Shown: positions 1 through 14,757 of the stretch, piece after piece
Layout of the letters: each line of letters starts with the position of its first letter
Numbering within the stretch: the stretch's first letter is position 1
From: an uncultured Leifsonia sp.
Lineage (GTDB): Bacteria; Actinomycetota; Actinomycetes; Actinomycetales; Microbacteriaceae
Direction of reading: 5' to 3'
Assembly (NCBI RefSeq): GCF_945957465.1
Contig: NZ_CAMFLC010000001.1
Location: 210,427-274,426 of the forward strand
DNA length: 64,000 nt
Position numbers and translations under genes: made by a program
The notes under the pieces: model-generated
The model's input: the letters and a program-made list of their open reading frames with translations, nothing else
Database searches by the model: none
Told to the model about the DNA's origin: nothing

Positions 1-1971
1 CCCGGCTGGTGCCCGGCGTCGCTGGGTCGCGTTGCGCACGACCGCCGCGCGCACGGCCGCCGCGACCTCGGCACCGCGGGAGTACTCGAACCGGAGGATC
101 GCACGCACCGCCTTCTCGTCCACTTCAGCCGGGCCGAGCACGTCGATCAGGATGCCGGGGTCGACGGCCTCCAGCACCGCGCGCACAGCGGACTCGGCAC
201 CGGTGACGGACGCGAGTCGCACAGCGGGCGGGAAGCGCAGCTGACGCCGGTCGGCCAGTTCTTCGCGGGCGAAATCGACCAGCCGGTCGGTGGCGAAATC
301 ACGCGCGAGGTCTCCGGACACACCGACGAGCAGCGTCGGCGCTCCGGGGGCCGCCAGCACCGCAGCGCTGGTCCACCAGCGCAGGCAGTCCTCGGCGACG
401 TGCAGCGTCTCCCGTGCGAGCATCCGCTCGCCGTCGAGTAGGAGGACTGCCTGGTACCCGCCCTCCGCGATGGGCTCGGCGCCACGGGTGGCGACGACCA
501 GCGCGGGCGACGCAGCGACCCGCAGCACCGGATGGTCGCCGTCCGCCAGGATCACCCGGGTGCCGGGGAACGCGCGGCCCAGTTCCTCCGCCGTACGGCC
601 GGAGCCCGGCGTGACCGTCCGCAGCTTCGTGTGCTCGCAGCGCGTGCAGCGCCACCCGGTGGCCAGGGCCCCGCACCACCCGCACGACGCCGTCGCACCC
701 GCACGGCGCTGGCCGAGCGGACCCGTGCACTTCGCGCACCGGGCGGCCTGGCCGCAGTGGGCGCACGCCAGCACCGGCCGATAGCCCGGCCGGGCGACCT
801 GCACGAGCACCGGACCGCGCGGTCTGCCGTTCTCGCCGCTGAGTGCCTCCTGCGCCGCACGCCAGGCGGACGACGGGATGCGCGCCGCCCGCGCCGCCGG
901 TTCGGACGCGCTCTGGTTGGCCGTCAGCACGACCTTCGGCGAATACGCCCGCTCGGGTCCGACGTCATGCAGCCAGCCGAGCTCCACCAGACGCTGAGCC
1001 TCCACGCTCCGTACCAGGCCGCTCAGGACGAGCGCACAGCCCTCCAGTTCCTGACGGACCAGCGCGGCGTCCCGGGCGTGGACGTACGGGCTCAGCGGCT
1101 CCGCGAGCAGGGGATCGCTGTCCTCCCAGACCACGATGAGGCCCAGGCGGCGTGCGGGGGCATAGACGACTGAACGGTTCCCGATGACGATCCGCGCGCC
1201 CGAGAGCGCCGCCAGGAAGCCCTTGTAGCGATCCGGATTCGACTGGGAGGCGTCGGCGCGGACGACCGCCTCAGCCGGGGCGATCGCCCCGAGGGCCGCC
1301 GCCAGTTGGTCGAGATCGCGGTGATCGGGGACGGCGACGATCGCGGTGCTTCCCTGCCTCCAGGTCGCCATGGCGAGTGCCGCGAGGGTCACCGCCCACT
1401 CGCCCACCCAGGTTCCGTCGGGGAGTCGGCTGAGGCGCGGGATGGGGCGCAGTGCGAGCCGCTCCCCCGCCGCGATCGCGGCCTCCAGCACACCGCTCCG
1501 ATAGCCGCGCACCGGGAAGGCCGGCACCGCGGACGCTGCGCCTGCCGCGTGCCCCGCATGCTCCGGAGGAACGGATGCGGCGTCGCCGGACGGCTGCTGC
1601 GAGGCGAGCCAGGCCTTCTCGACGCGCACCATGCGTGCGGGCACCGCGAGGCGCAGGATGTCGCTGGCCGTGCCCGCACTGCGGTCGGCGAGGCGACGGG
1701 CGAGCCTCCAGACCGGGTCGGTCAGCACGGGAACGGGCGACACGACCGCCTCGATCGGGCTCAGGCTGCCGGAGAAGGCCGCATCCGGCTCGGCGAGCTC
1801 CACGACGAACCCGTCGGCCACCCTGCCCGCCGAACGGAGCGGGACGCGCACACGGACTCCCGGTGCCACCTGCCCTGACAGCTCTTCCGGCACGCGGTAG
1901 TCGAACAGGTGGTCGAGCTGCGGCAGCGGCGAGTCGAGGACGACGCGGGCGACCGGCGCGGCCGCCTCCAC
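1..1971 (-). CDS. priA: Primosomal protein N' PriA, actinobacterial type (partial, runs off the left edge)
   Basis: Minus-strand reading frame from a GTG at 1971 (VEAAAPVARVVLDSPLPQLDHLFDYRVPEEL...) open to the window edge. Zinc-binding Cys pairs CAHCGQAARCAKC...CGWCGALATGWRCTRC. Follows metK, as in other actinobacteria. Not in the supplied ORF track, probably because it lacks one end. Confidence 0.88.
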   Translation of the reverse strand, partial: MEAAAPVARVVLDSPLPQLDHLFDYRVPEELSGQVAPGVRVRVPLRSAGRVADGFVVELAEPDAAFSGSLSPIEAVVSPVPVLTDPVWRLARRLADRSAGTASDILRLAVPARMVRVEKAWLASQQPSGDAASVPPEHAGHAAGAASAVPAFPVRGYRSGVLEAAIAAGERLALRPIPRLSRLPDGTWVGEWAVTLAALAMATWRQGSTAIVAVPDHRDLDQLAAALGAIAPAEAVVRADASQSNPDRYKGFLAALSGARIVIGNRSVVYAPARRLGLIVVWEDSDPLLAEPLSPYVHARDAALVRQELEGCALVLSGLVRSVEAQRLVELGWLHDVGPERAYSPKVVLTANQSASEPAARAARIPSSAWRAAQEALSGENGRPRGPVLVQVARPGYRPVLACAHCGQAARCAKCTGPLGQRRAGATASCGWCGALATGWRCTRCEHTKLRTVTPGSGRTAEELGRAFPGTRVILADGDHPVLRVAASPALVVATRGAEPIAEGGYQAVLLLDGERMLARETLHVAEDCLRWWTSAAVLAAPGAPTLLVGVSGDLARDFATDRLVDFAREELADRRQLRFPPAVRLASVTGAESAVRAVLEAVDPGILIDVLGPAEVDEKAVRAILRFEYSRGAEVAAAVRAAVVRNATQRRRAPAG

Positions 1972-1972
1972 G

Positions 1973-3166
1973 TCAGAGCCCTGCGGCGGAACGCAGGTCG
2001 TCGACGCGGTCCAGCCGCTCCCAGGTGAAGTCGGGGAGATCGCGGCCGAAGTGGCCGTAGGTCGCCGTCTGCGCGTAGATCGGCCGGAGCAGGTCGAGGT
2101 CGCGCACGATCGCGGCGGGGCGGAGGTCGAAGACCTCGCGAATCGCGCGGATGATGCGCTCGTCGGGAACCGTGCCGGTGCCGAACGACTCCACGTACAG
2201 GCCGACGGGGGCCGCCTTGCCGATCGCGTACGCCACCTGCACCTCGAGACGGTCGGCGAGACCCGCGGCGACCGCGTTCTTGGCGACCCAGCGCATGGCG
2301 TAGGCCGCCGAGCGGTCGACCTTCGACGGGTCTTTGCCCGAGAAGGCGCCTCCGCCGTGCCGGCTCGCGCCGCCGTACGTGTCGACGATGATCTTGCGGC
2401 CGGTGAGCCCGGCGTCGCCCTTGGGACCGCCGATCTCGAAGCGGCCGGTCGGGTTGATGAGCGTGCGGATGTGCGCGGTCTCGAGGCCGGCTGCGTGCAT
2501 CACCGGGGCGATGACCTCTTCGACCACCTCGGCCTGGAGCTGCTCGCTGGACACGCGCGGCGCGTGCTGGGTGGACAGGACGACGGTCTCGACCGAGCGC
2601 GGCGTGTAGCCCTCGTAGCCGATCGTCACCTGGGTCTTGCCGTCGGGGCGGAGGTAGTCGAGCGTGCCGTCTTTGCGGACGGCGGCGAGTCGCTCGGCCA
2701 GCCGGTGCGCCAACCAGATCGGCAGCGGCATGTATTGCGGGGTCTCCGTCGTCGCGAAGCCGAACATGATGCCCTGGTCGCCGGCGCCCTGGCGATCGAG
2801 ATGGTCGACGCTCTGCTCGGCACGCGTCTCGAGAGCGTTGTCGACGCCCTGCGCGATGTCGGGAGACTGGGCGCCGATCGAGACCGAGACACCGCACTGG
2901 GTGCCGTCGAAACTCACGTCCGACGAGTCGTAGCCGATCTCGACGATCTTCTCGCGAACCAGGGCCGGGATCTCCACGTAGCCGTTGGTCGTCACCTCGC
3001 CCGCGACGTGCACCAGCCCGGTCGTGACCAGGGTCTCCACGGCCACCCGGCTGCTCGGGTCGACGGCGATCAGTGCGTCGAGGATGCTGTCGGAGATCTG
3101 GTCGCAGATCTTGTCCGGGTGACCCTCGGTGACCGACTCGGACGTGAAAAGGCGCAGATCTGCCAT
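1973..3166 (-). CDS. metK: S-adenosylmethionine synthetase
   Basis: [32 protein letters not shown]... is canonical MetK; start trimmed from the longer ORF 1973..4147. Confidence 0.97.
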   Translation of the reverse strand: MADLRLFTSESVTEGHPDKICDQISDSILDALIAVDPSSRVAVETLVTTGLVHVAGEVTTNGYVEIPALVREKIVEIGYDSSDVSFDGTQCGVSVSIGAQSPDIAQGVDNALETRAEQSVDHLDRQGAGDQGIMFGFATTETPQYMPLPIWLAHRLAERLAAVRKDGTLDYLRPDGKTQVTIGYEGYTPRSVETVVLSTQHAPRVSSEQLQAEVVEEVIAPVMHAAGLETAHIRTLINPTGRFEIGGPKGDAGLTGRKIIVDTYGGASRHGGGAFSGKDPSKVDRSAAYAMRWVAKNAVAAGLADRLEVQVAYAIGKAAPVGLYVESFGTGTVPDERIIRAIREVFDLRPAAIVRDLDLLRPIYAQTATYGHFGRDLPDFTWERLDRVDDLRSAAGL

Positions 3167-3225
3167 TGTTCTCCTTGATCGCGGGGACGAGGGCGGTGCC
3201 CGGGATGCCGTGTCCTCGACGTCGA

Positions 3226-4521
3226 CTAGACGACGACGTCGAGAATACGGTCGGCCACCGACAGCTTGCTCCCCGAGGCCTCCATCACTATATCGCCGCC
3301 CTTGCGCAGCACCACGACCTCGTTGCTCTCCGTTGCGAACCCCTGCTCCCAGCCCACCTGGTTGAGCACGAGGAAGTCGCTGCCCTTGGCCGCGAGCTTG
3401 GTGCGGCCGAGCTCGATCAGCGTCGAGGGGTCGGGCTCGGTCTCCGCCGCGAACCCCACGACGACCTGGCCCTCCGGGCGGTTGGCCGAGAGGCCGGCGA
3501 GGATGTCGGGGTTGGCGACCAGCTCGATGCTCAGGGTCTCGCCCGCCTCGGACTTCTTGATCTTGGCGTCGCGCGTCACAGCGGGCCGGTAGTCGGCGAC
3601 CGCCGCCGTCATCACCACGATGTCGGCCGATCTCGCCGCTTCGGTCACGGCCTCCTGCAGCTCGAGCGCGGTCTGCACCTCGACCAGTTCGACGCCCTCG
3701 GGAGGGTCGACTTCGAGGTGCGCGGCGATCAGCATCACGTCGGCGCCGCGGGCCTGCGCAGCGGCGGCCACGGCGACGCCCTGGCGTCCGCTCGAACGGT
3801 TGCCGAGGAATCGGACCGGGTCCAGCGGCTCGCGTGTGCCACCCGCCGTGACGACGATGCGCTTGCCCGCCAGATCGACACCCCCGCGCGGAAGGCGGGA
3901 GGCGTCGTTCGCACGCCGCCGCTCGGAGAGCACGACGACGTCGGCGACCGGCTCGGGCACCGCGGCGACCGCGAGCCGCGGCGAGATCCCCGCCGCGCGC
4001 AGCGCCGCCCGCACGATCACGTCGGGCTCTTCCATTCGGCCGGGCCCGGAGTCGGCGCCCGTGAGCTGACCGGAGGCCGGCCCGACCACCGTGACGCCGC
4101 GGCTGCGCAGGGTGGCGACGTTGGCCACCGTGGCCGGATTGCGCCACATCTCGGTGTGCATCGCCGGCGCGACGACCAGCGGCGCCGTCGATGCGAGCAC
4201 GGTGTTGCCGAGCAGATCGTCGGCGAGGCCGGCGGCCAGCTTGGCCAGCGTGTTGGCCGTGGCGGGCGCGATGACGATGAGGTCGGCCGATTGGCCGATG
4301 GCCACGTGCCGCACCTCGGCGACGCCCTCGTAGAGGTCGGTCGCCACGGGGTTGCGGCTGATCGCCTCGAGCGTCGGGCGCCCGACGAACCGCAGGGCGG
4401 CCTCCGTCGCGACGACGTGGACCGAGTGGCCCTCGAGCACCAGGGCGCGGATCACGCCGACGGCCTTATACGCGGCGATGCCGCCGGTCACTCCGACGAC
4501 GATGGTCAATCGTGGGCTCAC
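3226..4521 (-). CDS. coaBC: Bifunctional phosphopantothenoylcysteine decarboxylase / phosphopantothenate-cysteine ligase
   Basis: [27 protein letters not shown]... plus C-terminal ligase domain ([30 protein letters not shown]). Confidence 0.96.
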   Translation of the reverse strand: MSPRLTIVVGVTGGIAAYKAVGVIRALVLEGHSVHVVATEAALRFVGRPTLEAISRNPVATDLYEGVAEVRHVAIGQSADLIVIAPATANTLAKLAAGLADDLLGNTVLASTAPLVVAPAMHTEMWRNPATVANVATLRSRGVTVVGPASGQLTGADSGPGRMEEPDVIVRAALRAAGISPRLAVAAVPEPVADVVVLSERRRANDASRLPRGGVDLAGKRIVVTAGGTREPLDPVRFLGNRSSGRQGVAVAAAAQARGADVMLIAAHLEVDPPEGVELVEVQTALELQEAVTEAARSADIVVMTAAVADYRPAVTRDAKIKKSEAGETLSIELVANPDILAGLSANRPEGQVVVGFAAETEPDPSTLIELGRTKLAAKGSDFLVLNQVGWEQGFATESNEVVVLRKGGDIVMEASGSKLSVADRILDVVV

Positions 4522-4649
4522 GGCGGCATCTCCTATCGGCCGGATGTCCGGCTGCGATCGTGCGGCTGCTCTGGGCGCGCTGGCCTTCGGCGCTGTCTCC
4601 GAAGCGCCGGGTCAGCGGCTCTCGGCCTGCGGGAACTCGGTCGTCCGGG

Positions 4650-4910
4650 TCACTCCGCGGCGATCGGCTTGATGACGAGCTTGTCCTCGTTGATCTCGTG
4701 CAGCGCGACCGAGAGCGGCTTGTCGTCGACCGACGAGTCGACCAGCGGGCCGACGTTGTCGAACAGGCTGCCCTCGTGGAGGTCGGCGTAGTAGTCGTTG
4801 ATCTGACGCGCGCGCTTGGACGCGAAGATGACGAGCGCGTACTTGGACTCGACACGAGCCAGGAGGTCGTCGATGGGCGGGTCGATGATGCCGTTGTTGG
4901 TGGTTGCCAT
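4650..4910 (-). CDS. rpoZ: DNA-directed RNA polymerase omega subunit
   Basis: 86 aa, [41 protein letters not shown]; located between gmk and coaBC as in other actinobacteria. Confidence 0.95.
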   Translation of the reverse strand: MATTNNGIIDPPIDDLLARVESKYALVIFASKRARQINDYYADLHEGSLFDNVGPLVDSSVDDKPLSVALHEINEDKLVIKPIAAE

Positions 4911-5015
4911 GCGGAAACCCTCTCTTTCGTGCGTCCACTCCTCGGCACGAGGCGCGGAAGACTGGTGGGTGAGCGCCTGGTGCGGCGCGACACGGTTCGG
5001 TCTGAGACTGGCGGT

Positions 5016-5957
5016 CTACGGGCGCGACGGCGCCGCGCGGACATTCATCAAGTCTACGACCTCGCGAGCGGCATCGGCGACCGTGTGGTTGACCACCCGG
5101 TAGTCGAACTCGTCCTGAGCGGCCAGCTCGACCTTGGCGGTCTCCAGCCGGCGCTGCTGCTCCGTCGCGTCCTCGGTGCCGCGGCCGATGAGCCGCCGCA
5201 CCAGCTCCTCCCACGTCGGCGGAAGCAGGAAGATCAGCCGCGCTTCCGGCATCGACTCGCGCACCTGCCTGGCCCCCTGGAGGTCGATCTCCAGCAGCAC
5301 GCTCCTGCCCTGTTCCAGCGCGTCCTCGATCGGGGCACGCGGCGTGCCGTAGCGGTAGGCGTTGTGCACGGTCGCGTGCTCCAGCAGCTCGCCCTCGGCG
5401 ATCATGCGATCGAACTCGGCGTCGTCGACGAAGTAGTAGTTGACGCCGTCGACCTCGCCGGGGCGCGGCGCGCGCGTGGTGGCCGACACCGAGAGGAGGA
5501 CGTCCGGGTAGTTCTCGCGGATGTACGTCGAGACCGTGCCCTTGCCGACGGCGGTCGGACCGGCGAGGACGACCAGCTGGTTGCGCCGCCGGCCGGCGCG
5601 GTTCTCCCGCTCGATCAGGAACTCCCGCAGCTTGAGACGCTGATGGCGGCCGAGACCGCCGAGACGCTTGGCCGGCGAGATCGCCAGCCTCTGCAACGCC
5701 TCCTGCATCTTGGTCGTCCCGATCGCCGGCACGCTGAGCAGGAACTCCGTGACGCGCAGCCGCCCCTCGACCCCGTCGGGGGCCGCGGTCGCGCGGTCGA
5801 GGATCACGAGCGGGGACACCTCGCGGGCGGCGATCGCGTTCTTCACGGCCGCGCGCGCCCGACGCGCCGCCACCGCCGCGGCCGAGGCGGCCGCCCGGTC
5901 GACCTCCGGAGGCGCCGGGCGGCGGGACGCCGTGTGCTCGGCAGCCGATTCAGCCAT
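5016..5957 (-). CDS. gmk: Fusion protein: N-terminal actinobacterial integration host factor (mIHF-like) domain plus C-terminal guanylate kinase
   Basis: Single ORF. N-term ...[48 protein letters not shown] is mIHF-like; C-term [50 protein letters not shown] is guanylate kinase. Start MAESAAEH at 5957 overlaps the pyrF stop. Confidence 0.93.
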   Translation of the reverse strand: MAESAAEHTASRRPAPPEVDRAAASAAAVAARRARAAVKNAIAAREVSPLVILDRATAAPDGVEGRLRVTEFLLSVPAIGTTKMQEALQRLAISPAKRLGGLGRHQRLKLREFLIERENRAGRRRNQLVVLAGPTAVGKGTVSTYIRENYPDVLLSVSATTRAPRPGEVDGVNYYFVDDAEFDRMIAEGELLEHATVHNAYRYGTPRAPIEDALEQGRSVLLEIDLQGARQVRESMPEARLIFLLPPTWEELVRRLIGRGTEDATEQQRRLETAKVELAAQDEFDYRVVNHTVADAAREVVDLMNVRAAPSRP

Positions 5958-6824
5958 GGCCGGCGAGCACCTCCTCGGCGCGGCGCTCGATCGCGCCCGC
6001 CAGACCGTCGGGGCCCGCACCCAGGAGGCCGCGGGATTCGCTGACGATCACACCGGGCGCGAACGACCCGAACAGCCGGGCCATGTCTTCGACTCGTGCG
6101 CCCTGGTGGCCGAAGCCGGGGGCGAGCACCGGGAAGGCCGGCTGGACGGAGACGGCCGTGTCGATGCCGTAGTCGCCCAGCGCGACCGTGGCGCCGAGCA
6201 CCAGGCCGACGGTGCCGAAGGGATGCGGAGGCTGCTCCTGATTGAACGCGTGCACGTCTTCGATGATCGCACGGGCGACGCTCGCGCCGGCGTGCGCGCC
6301 CGAGTGGACCAGGGCCTGCTGCAGCTCCGCCGCCTCAGGGTTGGAGGTCGCGGCCAACACGAACAGCCCCTTGCCGGTGCGCTCGGCCAGGCTCATCGGC
6401 TCGGCGAGCGACCCGACTCCCTGGAAGGCGGCGACGGTGAGGGCGTCGGCCTCCAGCGGCGACCCGGGCGTCAGCCACGCCTCGCCGTAGGCCGCGACGC
6501 TCGTGCCGATGTCTCCGCGTTTCGCGTCGGCGATCACCAGCAGCCCCGCTGCACGGGCCTCGCGGATGACCTCTTCGAGCACCGCGTAGCCCGCGGACCC
6601 GAAGCGCTCGAAGAACGCGACCTGCGGCTTGACGATGCCGGCGCGGCCTGCGGCCGCCTCGACGACGCGCAGACCGAATTCGCGCAGTCCGGCGGCCGAG
6701 GCCGGAAGGCCCCACTCGCCCAGGAGATGCCGGTGCGGATCGATCCCCACGCACAGTCGGCCGCGCTCGGCGAACACGCCGGAAAGGCGGTCGCCGAACG
6801 ACGGCGCTGCGGTCGTGCGGTCGG

Positions 6825-6828
<4 letters not shown>
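5950..6828 (-). CDS. pyrF: Orotidine 5'-phosphate decarboxylase
   Basis: [32 protein letters not shown]...; [13 protein letters not shown] motif; adjacent to carB. Confidence 0.95.
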
Positions 6829-10105
<3,277 letters not shown>

Positions 10106-10106
<1 letters not shown>

Positions 10107-11275
10107 CAGTCGTTGCCTTCCTGGGTCGTGTCGTCGTGCGATGCGGCCTCGCGGGCGTGGATCATCTCGAGGAACCGGTCGAAGAGGTAGTTGGCGTCGT
10201 GCGGGCCGGCGGCGGCCTCCGGGTGGTACTGCACGCTGAAGGCGTTGATGTCGAGGCAGTTCAGCCCCTCGACGACCTGGTCGTTGAGGCTGAAGTGGCT
10301 GACCTCCACCGCGCCGAAGCCGGCCGGCGAGTCGAAGGTCCCGTCGATTGGCGCCTTCACGGCGAAGCCGTGGTTCTGCGCCGTGATCTCGACCCGGCCC
10401 GTGCGCTTGTCGAGCACCGGCTGGTTGATGCCGCGGTGGCCGAACGGCAGCTTGTAGGTGGTGAGCCCGAGCGCGCGGCCGAGCAGCTGGTTGCCGAAGC
10501 AGATGCCGAAGTACGGCAGCCCGGCACGCAGTGTCTCCTGGAGGAGGGCGACGTGCTTGTCGGAGGCCTGCGGGTCTCCGGGGCCGTTCGAGAAGAACAG
10601 CGCCGACGGATTCAGGCTGAGCACGTGCTCGGCCGTGACCTGCTGCGGGAGGACGTGCACGTCGAGGCCGCGGGCCGCGAGGTTCTCGAGGGTCGACTTC
10701 TTGACGCCGAGATCGAGCACGGCGACCGAGCCGATGCGCTCGCCGACCGCCGGCATCGTGTAGGGCTCGACCGTGGAGACCTCCGCCGAGAGGTTCCGGC
10801 CGGACATTTTCGCGCCCGAGAGGACGAGCTCCAGCTGCTCCGAGTCGCTCAGCCCGAAGTCGTCGCCGGAGAAGATCCCGGCACGCATCGCGCCCGCCGA
10901 CCGGATGTGCCGGGTGACCGCCCGGGTGTCGATGCCGCTGATGCCCACGACGCCCTGCTCGACGAGGTCGTCGTCGAGGCTGCGCTGGGCGCGGAAGCTG
11001 GAGACCACGCGGCTGGGCTCGCGGACGACGAAGCCGTCCACCCAGATGCGACGCGACTCCATGTCCTCGTCGTTGGTGCCGGTGTTGCCGATGTGGGGCG
11101 CCGTCATCAAGACGATCTGCCCCGCGTACGACGGGTCGGTCAGGGTCTCCTGATAGCCGGTCATGCCGGTCGCGAAGACCGCCTCGCCGAGTGTGCGGCC
11201 ACGGGCGCCGTACGCCCTGCCCACATAGCGCTTCCCGTCTTCGAGGACGAGGACGGCGGGTTCTGCTGCGGCCAC
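10106..11275 (-). CDS. carA: Carbamoyl-phosphate synthase small subunit
   Basis: 389 aa; glutamine amidotransferase motif [18 protein letters not shown]; abuts carB. Confidence 0.98.
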
Positions 11276-11276
11276 G

Positions 11277-11804
11277 TCACACCTCCCTTTCGGTGCTGTC
11301 GCCCGGCGTGCTGGCCGCCGGGATGATGTCGTCGACAGCCGCGGTCAACCGACCGCGGCCGGCCGGGTCCACGACCCGGAAGTAGCTGTCGGCGGCCACG
11401 CCGCCGCTGGTGGTCCAGCAGAGGCGGACCAGGCCGTCGCGCTCCACGACCCGGTCGATCGCGACCGTGGAGGCACCGACGCCGGTGAGCGAGGCGGCGG
11501 GGATGAACACGGGGTCTTCCCCGGTCACCCGCAGTTGCACGCCGTCGGACGAGACGTCGACCGTGCCGCGCCCCCGGTAGGCGAGCCCCGGCAGCGCCAG
11601 ACGCTCGAGCGGCTCGCCCGCCTTGGTCGTCGCGACGTAGAGCACCTCGGAGGACGCGGTCGCGGCCGAGAGGCTCTGCGGCGCCGGATAGCCGCCACCT
11701 GCCGGTGCGTCGCGTCGCACCCGGCGGCGCCAGCCGACGATCGCGAGCGCGAGCACCACGATGACGACGAGCAGGATACCGATCGTGGGCAGGAGCTTAT
11801 CCAC
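11277..11804 (-). CDS. Single-pass membrane protein of the pyrC-carA interval, function unknown
   Basis: 175 aa, [31 protein letters not shown]-terminal TM helix plus a beta-rich soluble domain; overlaps pyrC. Confidence 0.8.
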   Translation of the reverse strand: MDKLLPTIGILLVVIVVLALAIVGWRRRVRRDAPAGGGYPAPQSLSAATASSEVLYVATTKAGEPLERLALPGLAYRGRGTVDVSSDGVQLRVTGEDPVFIPAASLTGVGASTVAIDRVVERDGLVRLCWTTSGGVAADSYFRVVDPAGRGRLTAAVDDIIPAASTPGDSTEREV

Positions 11805-13143
11805 GGGCCACCCCCAGCTCCTCGACGACGACGCCGTCGAGGACCGTCGCGTACCCGCGGTGGAACGTGGCGTGGACGCGTCCGGGGAGCGTCATCGACA
11901 GGTACGGGGAGTTCACGCCCTTGCCGGCGAGGTCGCCGGTGGAGAACGCACGCGACGCGGCCGGGTCGTACAGGAAGAGCTCTGCGGGGGCTCCCGCCTC
12001 GAGCGGGAGGCCGTGGCCGCGCAGGCGGCCGATGCGCGCCGGAGCCGACGAGAGCACGCGCGCGATGTCGGTCCACCCGAGCAGGCCGGTGTCGACGACG
12101 GAGGCCTGGACGACCGAGAGGGCGGACTCCAGCCCCACCATGCCGAACGCGGCCGCATCCCACTCGCAGTCCTTCGACTCCACCGGGTGCGGAGCGTGGT
12201 CGGTCGCGACGATGTCGATGGTTCCGTCGGCGAGACCGGCGCGCAGCGCTTCGACATCCTCCGCGCGGCGCAGCGGCGGATTCACCTTGTACCGGGCGTC
12301 GTAGCCCGACGCCAGCTCCTCCGTCAGCAGGAGGTGGTGCGGGGTGACCTCGGCCGTGACGTCGACGCCGCGGGCCTTTGCCCAGCGGATGACGTCCACC
12401 GAGCCGGCGGTGGAGACGTGGCAGACGTGCAGGCGCGAGCCGACGTGCTCGGCGAGGAGCACATCGCGGGCGATGATCGACTCTTCCGCGACCGCCGGCC
12501 ACCCGGCGAGACCGAGCTCTCCGGACAGCGCGCCCTCGTTCATCTGCGCGCCCTCGGTGAGCCGCGGCTCCTGGGCGTGCTGGGCGATGACGCCGCCGAA
12601 CGCCTTGACGTACTCCAGCGCGCGGCGCATCAGCAGCGGGTCGGAGACGCACTTGCCGTCGTCCGAGAACACGCGCACTCCGGCTCGCGAGTCGGCCATG
12701 GCGCCCAACTCGGCGAGCCGCTCCCCCGCCAGGCCGACGGTCACCGCACCGATCGGCTGCACGGTGGCGTACCCGGCGGCCTCGCCGAGGCTGAGCACCT
12801 GCTCCACCACCCCGGCGGTATCGGCGACCGGGGAGGTGTTCGCCATCGGGAAGACCGCGGTGAAGCCTCCCGCCGCCGCGGCGCGTGTGCCCGTCAGGAC
12901 GGTCTCGCTCTGCTCGTAGCCGGGCTCGCGCAGATGCGTGTGCAGGTCGACCAGACCCGGCAGCGCGATCAGACCGTCGGCATCGATCACCGTGGCGCCG
13001 ACGGAAGCCGCATCGGAGCCGGTCGCGGCGATCCGGCCGTCGGCGAGCAGGAGGTCGGTGCGCGTGCCATCGGCCAGGGAGGCGCCCCGGATCAGATATC
13101 TCTCGGTCATCACCCTGTCGCTCTCGTCCACACCGTCGCTCAT
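11797..13143 (-). CDS. pyrC: Dihydroorotase
   Basis: [16 protein letters not shown] and ATDHAPH motifs; 4-bp overlap with pyrB supports the 13143 start. Confidence 0.96.
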   Translation of the reverse strand: MSDGVDESDRVMTERYLIRGASLADGTRTDLLLADGRIAATGSDAASVGATVIDADGLIALPGLVDLHTHLREPGYEQSETVLTGTRAAAAGGFTAVFPMANTSPVADTAGVVEQVLSLGEAAGYATVQPIGAVTVGLAGERLAELGAMADSRAGVRVFSDDGKCVSDPLLMRRALEYVKAFGGVIAQHAQEPRLTEGAQMNEGALSGELGLAGWPAVAEESIIARDVLLAEHVGSRLHVCHVSTAGSVDVIRWAKARGVDVTAEVTPHHLLLTEELASGYDARYKVNPPLRRAEDVEALRAGLADGTIDIVATDHAPHPVESKDCEWDAAAFGMVGLESALSVVQASVVDTGLLGWTDIARVLSSAPARIGRLRGHGLPLEAGAPAELFLYDPAASRAFSTGDLAGKGVNSPYLSMTLPGRVHATFHRGYATVLDGVVVEELGVARG

Positions 13144-14132
13144 CGCACACCGCCGTTCGCCGGTGGCTCCTCATTCGTCTTCTGGCCGTCGCGGTCGCCA
13201 CCGGACAGCAGCAGGTACAGCGCCGCCATTCGCACGGACACACCGTTGGCGACCTGCTCCCGCACCGTCGACCGCGGCGAGTCGGCGGCGGCCGCCGAGA
13301 TCTCCAGCCCGCGGTTCATCGGTCCGGGATGCATGACAATGCTATCCGGCCGCAGCCGGCCGAGCCGCTCCTCGTCGAGCCCCCAGCGCCGGGCGTACTC
13401 GCGCTCCGTCGGGAAGTACGCGGCGTGCATGCGCTCGCCCTGGATGCGGAGCATCATCACGACATCCGGCTCGGCGTCGAGCGCGCGGTCGAGGTCGTAG
13501 CCGATCGTCGCCGGCCAGCTCGACACGTCCACCGGAAGCAGCGTGGGCGGAGCGACGAGGCTCACGTGCGCACCGAGGGTCCGCAGCAGCCACACGTTGG
13601 AGCGTGCCACCCGCGAGTGCAGGATGTCGCCGACGATCGTCACCGTCACGCCGTCGAGGTCCTTGCCCCGCGACGCGCCGCCGTGCAGCCGGCGCCGCAT
13701 GGTGAAGGCGTCGAGCAGCGCCTGCGTCGGATGCTCGTGCATCCCGTCACCCGCGTTCAGCACGCCGGCGTCGATCCAGCCGCTGGTCGCGAGCGTCTGC
13801 GGCGCCCCGGACGCGCTGTGCCGCACCACGACCGCGTCCGCGCCCATCGCCGCGAGCGTCTGGGCGGTGTCTTTCAGGCTCTCGCCCTTCGACACGCTCG
13901 AGCCTTTGGCGGAGAAGTTGATCACGTCCGCCGAGAGCCGCTTGGCGGCGGCCTCGAACGAGATGCGCGTGCGGGTGGAATCCTCGAAGAAGAGGTTCAC
14001 GACCGTCTTGCCACGCAGCGTCGGCAGCTTCTTGACCTCCCGGTCCTGCACGTCCGCCATGTCCTCTGCCACGTCGAGCAGTGCGATGGCGTCGTCGCGA
14101 GACAGGGTCTTGGTGCTGAGCAGGTGCCTCAC
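13140..14132 (-). CDS. pyrB: Aspartate carbamoyltransferase catalytic subunit
   Basis: [25 protein letters not shown]...[15 protein letters not shown]; in pyr operon. Confidence 0.97.
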   Translation of the reverse strand: MRHLLSTKTLSRDDAIALLDVAEDMADVQDREVKKLPTLRGKTVVNLFFEDSTRTRISFEAAAKRLSADVINFSAKGSSVSKGESLKDTAQTLAAMGADAVVVRHSASGAPQTLATSGWIDAGVLNAGDGMHEHPTQALLDAFTMRRRLHGGASRGKDLDGVTVTIVGDILHSRVARSNVWLLRTLGAHVSLVAPPTLLPVDVSSWPATIGYDLDRALDAEPDVVMMLRIQGERMHAAYFPTEREYARRWGLDEERLGRLRPDSIVMHPGPMNRGLEISAAAADSPRSTVREQVANGVSVRMAALYLLLSGGDRDGQKTNEEPPANGGVR

Positions 14133-14680
14133 GCGCCGGCCTCCTCGATCGTCACCGATTCCTCCCCGTCGATCTCGTCCAGCCGCACGTAGATGCGCTC
14201 CGCCGCCGCCGACGGCAGGTTCTTGCCGACGAAGTCGGCGCGGATGGGGAGCTCGCGGTGTCCCCGGTCCACCAGCACCGCGAGGCGGACGGCCCGCGGC
14301 CTCCCCAGGTCGCTGAGCGCGTCGAGCGCCGCCCGGATCGTGCGGCCCGAGAACAGCACGTCGTCCACGAGCACGACCGTCCGGCCGTCGATCGGGCCCG
14401 GCAACGAGGTCGGCTGCGGGGCTCGCGTGGGATGCCGCGACAGGTCGTCGCGGTACATCGTCACATCGAGCGAGCCGACGATCTCGTCGGGAGAAGCGAC
14501 CGACTGCGGCTCGATGCGCTGGATGTTCTCGGCGATCCGCCGGGCGAGCACGACGCCGCGCGTCGGGATCCCGAGGACCACCAGATCGTTCGTACCCCGG
14601 TTGGACTCCAGGATCTCGTGGGAGATCCGAGTCAACGCCCGGGCGATGTCAGCCTGCTGCAGCACAGTGCGCGCTGTCAC
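14129..14680 (-). CDS. pyrR: Bifunctional pyr operon regulator / uracil phosphoribosyltransferase
   Basis: [26 protein letters not shown]...[21 protein letters not shown]; first gene of pyr operon. Confidence 0.97.
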   Translation of the reverse strand: MTARTVLQQADIARALTRISHEILESNRGTNDLVVLGIPTRGVVLARRIAENIQRIEPQSVASPDEIVGSLDVTMYRDDLSRHPTRAPQPTSLPGPIDGRTVVLVDDVLFSGRTIRAALDALSDLGRPRAVRLAVLVDRGHRELPIRADFVGKNLPSAAAERIYVRLDEIDGEESVTIEEAGA

Positions 14681-14688
14681 GCCGACCT

Positions 14689-14720
14689 CCTTCCCCGCCT
14701 CACAGGACGGCTGTTAAAGG
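14689..14720 (-). promoter_or_regulatory. PyrR-binding RNA element overlapping the pyrR Shine-Dalgarno
   Basis: Minus-strand CCUUUAACAGCCGUCCUGUGAGGCGGGGAAGG, immediately followed by AGGUCGGC-GUG. Matches the known PyrR-binding loop pattern (UUUAA...UCC.GUGAGG...AAGG), with an outer CCUU/AAGG stem and inner CCGUC/GGCGG stem. Confidence 0.8.
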
Positions 14721-14757
14721 ATGCCAATTGAGTCGAGCCTAGCAGGAGCTGCGCCGC

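Noticed and set aside
1973-4147. 724-aa ORF as a metK fusion
   Set aside because: The N-terminal ~330 residues are out-of-frame antisense-like Arg/Gly-rich sequence over coaBC; the real MetK starts at 3166.
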